A stretch of 5,100 bases of DNA. It comes from Lysobacterales bacterium (GTDB lineage: Bacteria; Pseudomonadota; Gammaproteobacteria; Xanthomonadales; Rhodanobacteraceae). Shown here piece by piece: positions 1-5,100 of this stretch. The DNA lies in contig JAAFHE010000340.1 in assembly GCA_013298265.1 (NCBI GenBank), forward strand, positions 1 to 5,100, given 5' to 3'. The position numbers and the translations under genes are program-made. A model generated the notes under the pieces. The model was not told where the DNA came from. It did not search any database and saw nothing but the letters and a program-made list of their open reading frames with translations. Position 1 is the first letter of the stretch. The number at the start of each line of letters is the position of its first letter.

Positions 1-1
1 T

Positions 2-874
2 CACGAGAATGGCGAAGAGGCGCGGTGGGCTATGGGACAAGATGGTGTTGCACGCCACCAGGCAGCGGGCACGCTGATCTGGAAGCAACGCCAACGCCAA
101 GGCCAGACGGTGTGGGAACCCTACACGCGCGAGTACGCCCCAGAGGACCCGCGGCGGCCCTACCCGAGCATTTGGGCTGACCTGCCTACGATGCGCCAAG
201 CTAAGGCCTTCCTGCGCGACGTGTTTAACACTGCCGATCTGTTCGACACGCCGAAACCCGTAGAGTTGATCGAGCGGATTTTGCGGATGATGAATGACCC
301 CGCTGCGCTTGTTCTGGACAGCTTCGCAGGATCAGGCACGACAGCGCATGCCGTGATCAAGCAGAACCGAGAAGACGGCGGGAATCGCCGCTTCTTGCTG
401 GTCGAGATGGACGACGCGATCGCGGTTCGTGTTGCTGCTGAAAGAGTCAGAAAAGTTGCCGAGGGATATACGCCGGATGGCGGTGAGCCAGTCGAAGGCC
501 TCGGAAGCGGCTTCCAGTTCTGCCGCCTCTCGGCCGAACCCCTGTTCGATCCAGACGGCCAGATCCGCAGCGACGTGACGTTCGCTCAATTGGCCGAGTT
601 CGTCTGGTTCGCCGAAACCGGCACGGGTTTCACCGGGAATGCCGATTCGCCGCTGCTCGGCGTACACGATGGCCGCGCCATCTATCTGCTTTACAACGGC
701 ATCCTCAAGGACAAGTCCGTCGCGGGGGGCAACGTGCTCACCGGTCCGGTGTTCGATGTGCTGCCGAAATTCGCCGGTCAAAAAGTGATCTACGCCGCCG
801 CCAATCGCATGGGCGGCCGAGCCGCACGCGAAGGCGTGACCTTCAAGCAAACTCCTTATGCGCTGGAGGTGTAG
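2..874 (+). CDS. mod: Type III restriction-modification DNA methyltransferase (Mod), 5'-truncated
   Basis: C-terminal portion of a site-specific adenine-type DNA methyltransferase, the modification and specificity subunit of a Type III system. The frame is open from base 2, so the first ATG (32) is an internal methionine and the true start lies upstream. What is visible is the motif order of beta-class amino-methyltransferases, where the AdoMet-binding part follows the catalytic part. Motif X is DTPKPVELIERIL at 245-283. Motif I is DSFAGSGTTAHAV at 317-355. The acidic motif II is LLVEMDD, with its Glu at 404-406. The catalytic DPPY motif IV should lie left of the window and cannot be checked. 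About 150 further residues follow, as expected for the tail of Mod proteins paired with Res. Only about 290 residues are present, roughly half or less of a usual Mod. It ends in TAG three bases before res. The acceptor base (N6-adenine) and Type III class are inferred from family and neighbour. Confidence 0.93.
   Translation, partial: HENGEEARWAMGQDGVARHQAAGTLIWKQRQRQGQTVWEPYTREYAPEDPRRPYPSIWADLPTMRQAKAFLRDVFNTADLFDTPKPVELIERILRMMNDPAALVLDSFAGSGTTAHAVIKQNREDGGNRRFLLVEMDDAIAVRVAAERVRKVAEGYTPDGGEPVEGLGSGFQFCRLSAEPLFDPDGQIRSDVTFAQLAEFVWFAETGTGFTGNADSPLLGVHDGRAIYLLYNGILKDKSVAGGNVLTGPVFDVLPKFAGQKVIYAAANRMGGRAAREGVTFKQTPYALEV
865..869 (+). promoter_or_regulatory. Ribosome binding site of res
   Basis: GGAGG lies within the last codons of mod, eight bases before the ATG at 878. 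It is a near-ideal Shine-Dalgarno sequence that supports this start for Res. Its place inside the upstream gene implies that mod and res are translated from one message. Confidence 0.8.
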
Positions 875-877
875 GTC

Positions 878-3583
878 ATGACGACGTTCGCGCCCAAGAC
901 CTACCAGCAGCAGGTACTCGACAGCGTCGAGGCCTATTTCAAGGCCTGCCACGAACTGCCCTCCCCGTCGATCGCGTTCACCGCCTGCACGGAGCGGCTA
1001 TGGGGCCGCGGCAATAGCTACAACCCGCTGTCGGGCTTCCCGGCCGACATGCCCTACTTCTGCCTGCGCGTGCCCACCGGAGGCGGCAAGACCTGGCTCG
1101 CCGCCAAGAGCGTGGCGCTGGTCAATACGCATCTGCTGCGCAACGAGCACAGCGTGATTCTCTGGCTGGTACCCAGCAAGCCGATCCGCGAGCAGACGCT
1201 ACGCGCGCTGCGCGAGCGCCTGCACCCGTATCACACGGCGCTGCGCGAAGCGGGCCCCATCACGGTGATGGATCTGGAAGACGCCAAGAGCGTCACCCGC
1301 GCGACGCTGGACTCCTCGACGACGGTCATCGTCGCCACGCGGCAGGCGTTCCAGGTCGAAGAGGAAGAGTGCCGCAAGGTGTATCAAAGCAGCGGTGCGC
1401 TGATGCATCACTTCGACAACCTGTCACCCGGCCAGCGCGATGAATTGCTGACCGAGGGCAGCGGGAGCGAGCGCACTACGCCCTATTCGCTGGCCAACGT
1501 GCTGCGCCTGCGCCGGCCCTTTGTGGTCGTGGACGAAGCGCACAACAGCCGCACGGAGCTGGCGTTCGACATGCTGGCACGCTTTCGCCCCAGTGGCGTG
1601 ATGGAACTGACCGCCACGCCCGACCTCGAAAGAACGCCAAGCAATGTGCTGCACAGCGTCTCTGCCGCCGAGTTGAAGGCAGAGGAAATGATCAAGCTTC
1701 CGGTAGTTCTCGAAACCGAACCGAACTGGCAGCAGTGCCTGGCTCACGCCATTTCCCGGCGCGGCACGCTGCACCAATTGGCCGATGAGGAGCGCCGCGC
1801 CGGTGGTGCCTACCTGCGGCCTCTGGTCTTGATTCAGTCGGAACCGCGCCGCGCCGGTGTGGAGACATTGGATTTCGAGCGTGTTCGCAACGAGCTGATC
1901 ACCAATCACGCCATCGCGGCGAGCGAGATCGTTGTCGCGACTGGCGAGGAAAAGGGCCTGGAGCAGATTGATGCCGACTACAAACTGGGCATCGCCGATC
2001 CGGCCTGTCCGGTCAAGTTCGTCATCACACAGAAGGCGCTGGCCGAGGGTTGGGACTGTCCGTTTGCCTACATCCTCGTCAGCATGGCGTCGCTGTCGTC
2101 AGCCACAGCGGTCGAGCAGCTACTCGGACGCGTGCTGCGCCAGCCCGGTGCCAGCCATCGCCAGGCCAAAGCGCTGAATCAGTCCTATGCCTATGTGGTG
2201 TCACGCAACTTTGCCGAGACGGCGGCGGCGCTGCGTGACCGGTTGGTAGCGGGCGCGGGCTTCGAAAGGCGCGAGGTTACCGAGTTTGTCATCGCCGCGA
2301 AAACCGAACAGGGGCGCCTCGATCTGGGAGGCCATTCCGGCCGTATCGTCGCTCGGCCAGTGGTAATTGCATTGACTGAGAAGCCGGACCTCAAGCAGGT
2401 ACCGAAGCCGGTGCGTGACAAGGTGAGCTGGGATGGAAAGCTCAACACACTGACCATCATTGCACCGCTGAGCGAGGATGAAGCTGATGTTCTCAAGGCA
2501 TCGGTGACGAGCGATTCGTCCGCCGCGGCCATCGTTGAGGCTGGTACAACCAGCCGTACCACGGCCATCGAGTTCTTCCAGACCCCAGCCGAACTGGGCG
2601 AGCGCTTTCGCGTGCCGCAAATTGCCTTGCGCGTGCAGGGCAAGCTGCAACTGTTCGACGATCCGGAGGTGCTGGATTACCCTGCGGATTTGTCCATCTA
2701 CGATGCCGCGCCGACCAGCGACGACATCAATACGCTCGGCCTGGGCATGAAGGTGTCCGAAGGCGGCGAGATCGATGTCGACAGTGAGAGCGGTAAGGTC
2801 GTCTCGCGCTTTCTGCCCAACCTGCAGCGCGATCTGGGCCTCGTCTATCAGCCCGAAAACTGGGACGAGGTGCGTCTCGCGACCTGGCTCTGCAAGAATC
2901 TGCCGGAGCCTTCCCTTACCCACGCCAGCAGGCGAGCTTTCGTGGCCAACTGGCTGACCGAACTGTTGCGCCGCGAAGGCTACACGCTGGCCCGCGCCAA
3001 TCTGCAGAAATTCCAGCTCCGCAACTTGCTGGAGTCACGCATCCGTGATCTGCGCCGACAAGCGGTCGGCAGCGCGTTCCAGCAGACGTTGTTCGCCGAG
3101 GGCGCGGCGTCGCGTGTTGCGGTGACCGACCAGTACGTGTTCGAGTTCCACGCACAGGCCTATGCGCCCAGTCGCGACTACGACGGACGTTTCGGAAACT
3201 TCGACTTCCGCAAACACTTTTATGGCCGCATCGGCGACTTCGACAGCAGGGAAGAATTCGAATGCGCCTGCTGGGTGGACATTCAGGCGCAGCAGGGTCG
3301 TATCCAGTACTGGGTGCGCAACCTCGTTCGGCGAGAAGGCAGTTCGTTCTCCCTGCAAAAGGCCGATGGTCGCTTCTACCCGGACTTCCTGTGCCAGCTA
3401 CCCGGCCGTGCAGACCAGCCCGGCTCGGTCCTGGCGATCGAGTACAAGGGCGCGGATCGCTGGGCCGGCGCCGAAGACGACCGGCTGATCGGTGGCCTGT
3501 GGGCGAACCTCTCCGAGGGGCGCTGCCGGTTCGTAATGGTCAAGGACAAACGGTGGGAGTCGATTGAGGAGAAACTGAAGTGA
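878..3583 (+). CDS. res: Type III restriction enzyme, Res subunit (SF2 helicase/translocase plus PD-(D/E)XK nuclease)
   Basis: Complete 901-residue restriction subunit. Together with Mod it hydrolyses ATP and cleaves DNA whose recognition sites are unmethylated. Superfamily 2 motifs are visible in order: Walker A PTGGGKT (66-72), motif Ia around LVPSKPIREQT (97-107), the DEAH box VVVDEAH (216-222), motif III TATP (245-248), GWDCPFAY (391-398) and motif VI EQLLGRVLRQ (413-422) with the arginine-finger residues. The C-terminal nuclease shows an acidic helix REEFECACWVD (791-801), PDF with Asp836, and EYK with Glu855 and Lys857, which is a complete PD-(D/E)XK site. The length is at the shorter end for Res proteins (EcoP15I-type Res is somewhat longer). 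The ATG at 878 is chosen for its GGAGG site and its position three bases after the mod stop. No frameshift or lost catalytic residue is seen, so the enzyme looks active. Classification as Type III rests on the adjacent Mod and this domain order. Confidence 0.97.
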   Translation: MTTFAPKTYQQQVLDSVEAYFKACHELPSPSIAFTACTERLWGRGNSYNPLSGFPADMPYFCLRVPTGGGKTWLAAKSVALVNTHLLRNEHSVILWLVPSKPIREQTLRALRERLHPYHTALREAGPITVMDLEDAKSVTRATLDSSTTVIVATRQAFQVEEEECRKVYQSSGALMHHFDNLSPGQRDELLTEGSGSERTTPYSLANVLRLRRPFVVVDEAHNSRTELAFDMLARFRPSGVMELTATPDLERTPSNVLHSVSAAELKAEEMIKLPVVLETEPNWQQCLAHAISRRGTLHQLADEERRAGGAYLRPLVLIQSEPRRAGVETLDFERVRNELITNHAIAASEIVVATGEEKGLEQIDADYKLGIADPACPVKFVITQKALAEGWDCPFAYILVSMASLSSATAVEQLLGRVLRQPGASHRQAKALNQSYAYVVSRNFAETAAALRDRLVAGAGFERREVTEFVIAAKTEQGRLDLGGHSGRIVARPVVIALTEKPDLKQVPKPVRDKVSWDGKLNTLTIIAPLSEDEADVLKASVTSDSSAAAIVEAGTTSRTTAIEFFQTPAELGERFRVPQIALRVQGKLQLFDDPEVLDYPADLSIYDAAPTSDDINTLGLGMKVSEGGEIDVDSESGKVVSRFLPNLQRDLGLVYQPENWDEVRLATWLCKNLPEPSLTHASRRAFVANWLTELLRREGYTLARANLQKFQLRNLLESRIRDLRRQAVGSAFQQTLFAEGAASRVAVTDQYVFEFHAQAYAPSRDYDGRFGNFDFRKHFYGRIGDFDSREEFECACWVDIQAQQGRIQYWVRNLVRREGSSFSLQKADGRFYPDFLCQLPGRADQPGSVLAIEYKGADRWAGAEDDRLIGGLWANLSEGRCRFVMVKDKRWESIEEKLK
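3566..3571 (+). promoter_or_regulatory. Ribosome binding site of the small basic protein gene
   Basis: GAGGAG lies inside the last codons of res, eight bases before the GTG at 3580. It decides the start of the next gene in favour of this GTG rather than the in-frame ATG at 3655. With the GTGA overlap it indicates translational coupling to res. Confidence 0.75.
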
Positions 3584-3984
3584 CCGACTTTCAGCGCCAA
3601 TGCTCCCTGCGCGACAAGCCCCTCGCCCGCCGACCACTCACGCGCACGAAGACGATGACGCTGGCCGGTATGACTCTGCCAGCCAAAGCCAAAAAAGCGC
3701 TCAAGCGCGATGCCAATGCGGACGTGGGATTCACTCTCACAGCCATCACGCAGCTCCGGATCAAGTACACGAATTCGCGGCAAAAAGTGGGCACGCTGAT
3801 CGACGACTTCACCAATGCCAAAGCACGATGCGGCGCGGGCAACAACCCGGCAGCCAAATCGAAACTGGCCGAGGTTCGTGCGCGCGTACGCGAGATGACC
3901 AGCCCGGCGGCCGAACTGTCGGCGGTGGCTCGTTGGCGCCTGTTATTACGCAACGACCCGCAGCTTTCCAGGTTGGTAGGGTGA
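3580..3984 (+). CDS. Small basic protein of unknown function, translationally coupled to res
   Basis: I do not recognise this 134-residue protein. It starts on GTG, whose last two bases plus the next base and T form the Res stop region (GTGA overlap), behind a good GAGGAG site. Third positions of its codons are mostly G or C, as in its neighbours, so it looks like a real gene rather than a shadow. It is strongly basic: by hand count about 27 Lys/Arg against about 10 Asp/Glu. Basic stretches include ARRPLTRTK (16-24) and AKAKKALKR (35-43). The middle and C-terminal parts (about 52-130) look mainly helical, with a DDF at about 75. There is no signal peptide, membrane segment or cysteine cluster. 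A nucleic-acid-binding or adaptor role is plausible from the charge alone and is inference. A shorter product from ATG 3655 (109 residues) is possible but has poorer start support. Two adjacent TTA leucine codons near the end stand out against the usual CTG/CTC. Confidence 0.75.
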   Translation: MTDFQRQCSLRDKPLARRPLTRTKTMTLAGMTLPAKAKKALKRDANADVGFTLTAITQLRIKYTNSRQKVGTLIDDFTNAKARCGAGNNPAAKSKLAEVRARVREMTSPAAELSAVARWRLLLRNDPQLSRLVG

Positions 3985-3996
3985 TGGCCTGCTGAT

Positions 3997-5100
3997 ATGA
4001 ACGAAGCCGATCTCCTGCAAATCCTCGCGCGCGGCGAAGACAGTCGCCACCAGTTCAAGCGCGATGAAACCAACGCCGACAGCATCGCGGCGGAGCTGGC
4101 CGCGTTCGCCAACAGCGGCGGCGGTCTGTTGCTGCTGGGCGCGGACGACGATGGCAGCGTGATCGGGCTGGACGCGGCGAACGTGCGGCGATTGAACCAG
4201 CTGATCTCGAATGCCGCATCGCAGAACGTGCGTCCGCCGATTCATCCCGTCACCGAAAACATCCAGACGGCGCAGGGCGTGGTCATTGCCATCACCGTGG
4301 CCGATGGCTTGAGCAAGCCCTACCTCGACAACCAGGGTCGCATCTGGGTCAAGAGCGGATCGGATAAGCGCCACGTCACGGCGCGCGAGGAAATTCAGCG
4401 CCTGTTTCAACGCGCGGGCCTGATCTATGCCGACGTGGTTCCGGTAGAAGGCACTTCAGAATCTGACCTCGACCACAAGGCATACGAAGCCTACTTCAAT
4501 CGGCGCTACGGTCAGCCGTCCCAAGCCTCCGGCCAGTCGCTGTCGCAAACCTTGCAGAACATCGGCCTAGGCGACGGGCGGGAACTCAACCTTGCGGGCC
4601 TGCTGCTGTTCGGCAAACGGCCGCAACGCTACCGGCCGGCGTTCATGGTGAAGGCTGTTGCCTTTCCCGGCACTTCATTGTCCAACCACAGCTACTTGGA
4701 CAGCGAGGACATCGACGGCACCTTGCTGGAGCAGTACCAGCGCGGCCTCGCCTTCATCAAGCGCAACCTGCACCATGTCCAGGCGGGCCAGAACTTCAAT
4801 TCCCTGGGCGTGCTCGAAGTACCCGAGCAGGCCATTATCGAGTTGCTGGTCAACGCGCTGATCCACCGCGACTACTTCACCAGCGCCTCGATCCGCCTGC
4901 TGATCTTTGCCGACCGCATCGAGATCATCAGCCCCGGCCACCTACCCGACAACCTGAGCACGGCGCAGATCCGCCAGGGCAAGTCGAACCGGCGCAACCC
5001 GACCCTGACCGCTCACGCCGTGACCATCCTGCCCTACCGCGGCATCGGCACCGGCATCCCACGCGTTCTGGAGGACTGGCCGGAGACACGACTGCTCGAC
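3997..5100 (+). CDS. Schlafen-type AlbA_2 domain and GHKL ATPase protein, 3'-truncated
   Basis: Reads open from ATG 3997 to the window end (368 codons); the 3' end is missing. Residues about 10-130 match the AlbA_2 (Schlafen-like) domain: an EDSRHQFK motif at 14-21, AAFANSGGGLLLLGADDDG at 35-53, and IWVKSGS (116-122) before an EEIQRLFQ helix. A linker follows. Residues about 265 onward form a GHKL-type ATPase (HATPase_c_4): N box ELLVNALIHRDY (282-293, with Glu282 and Asn286), DRIEIISPGHLP (306-317), RRNPTL (332-337) and YRGIGTGIPRV (347-357). Family members usually run 450-600 residues and often end in a winged helix, which would lie outside the window. They are annotated as ATP-binding proteins or putative transcriptional regulators, and Schlafen domains in other proteins are nucleases. 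Here the second acidic residue of the E-x4-E motif is Gln19, so nuclease activity is doubtful. The start is twelve bases after the previous stop with no strong ribosome binding site, suggesting re-initiation. Regulator versus defence effector is undecided. Confidence 0.94.
   Translation, partial: MNEADLLQILARGEDSRHQFKRDETNADSIAAELAAFANSGGGLLLLGADDDGSVIGLDAANVRRLNQLISNAASQNVRPPIHPVTENIQTAQGVVIAITVADGLSKPYLDNQGRIWVKSGSDKRHVTAREEIQRLFQRAGLIYADVVPVEGTSESDLDHKAYEAYFNRRYGQPSQASGQSLSQTLQNIGLGDGRELNLAGLLLFGKRPQRYRPAFMVKAVAFPGTSLSNHSYLDSEDIDGTLLEQYQRGLAFIKRNLHHVQAGQNFNSLGVLEVPEQAIIELLVNALIHRDYFTSASIRLLIFADRIEIISPGHLPDNLSTAQIRQGKSNRRNPTLTAHAVTILPYRGIGTGIPRVLEDWPETRLLD

Noticed and set aside
32..34. ATG at 32 as the start of the methyltransferase gene
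   Set aside because: The frame is open upstream to the window edge, and a protein starting here would lack the catalytic motif and most of Mod. It is best read as an internal methionine of a truncated gene.
332..952. Long minus-strand open frame (206 residues) opposite mod and the start of res
   Set aside because: It lies antisense to mod over the strong methyltransferase motifs. Long antisense frames are expected in GC-rich coding DNA, and its translation shows no recognisable domain.
2526..2570. Hairpin GGCTGGT-aca-ACCAGCC (2539-2555) flanked by a direct repeat CGGCCATCG (2526-2534 and 2562-2570)
   Set aside because: It sits in the middle of the res coding region, has no T-tract and keeps the reading frame intact. 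A short stem and a 9-base repeat are likely to arise by chance in GC-rich DNA.
2201..2923. Minus-strand open frame of 240 residues inside res
   Set aside because: It lies fully within the Res coding region, has a low-complexity shadow-like composition and no plausible start context or partner gene.
3600..3995. Alternative + strand frame of 131 residues overlapping the small gene
   Set aside because: Its product is rich in Gln, His, Arg, Gly and Ser in the way typical of an offset shadow frame. The frame starting at 3580 has better start signals and codon use.
3591..4112. Minus-strand open frame of 173 residues opposite the small gene and the start of the AlbA_2 gene
   Set aside because: It would oppose the conserved AlbA_2 start region. 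The + strand frame has the ribosome site, the coupled start and the expected third-position bias, while this one has none of these.

Overview
This is a GC-rich window. Third codon positions in the real frames are mostly G or C, and the genes are packed with almost no gaps, which suggests a bacterium such as a high-GC member of the Pseudomonadota. I cannot name a genus from the sequence alone. All genes read on the + strand and appear to form one transcription unit that enters from the left and leaves on the right. I see no RNA gene, CRISPR array, insertion sequence, promoter or intrinsic terminator.

Layout: (1) positions 2-874 hold the C-terminal part of a Type III restriction-modification methyltransferase (Mod), whose 5' end lies outside the window. 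(2) After three bases comes a complete 901-residue Type III restriction subunit (Res, 878-3583), a superfamily 2 helicase/translocase with a C-terminal PD-(D/E)XK nuclease. (3) A small, strongly basic, unrecognised 134-residue protein (3580-3984) starts on GTG inside the Res stop codon (GTGA overlap) behind a good GAGGAG ribosome binding site. (4) Twelve bases later begins a Schlafen-type AlbA_2 plus GHKL-ATPase protein (3997 to the window end), with its 3' end cut off.

How they may work together: Mod methylates an asymmetric recognition site to mark self DNA and gives the complex its specificity. Res joins Mod and uses ATP to communicate along DNA and cleave unmodified DNA. The AlbA_2/GHKL protein belongs to a family usually described as putative regulators or nucleic-acid-binding ATPases, and Schlafen-like domains have been linked to anti-phage defence. 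The tight coupling of the two extra genes to res suggests an expanded defence cassette, with the small basic protein and the AlbA_2 protein acting as a regulator or second effector module. That last step is inference. The Mod/Res pair is standard. The unknown small gene and the altered AlbA_2 acidic motif are the parts most worth following up.
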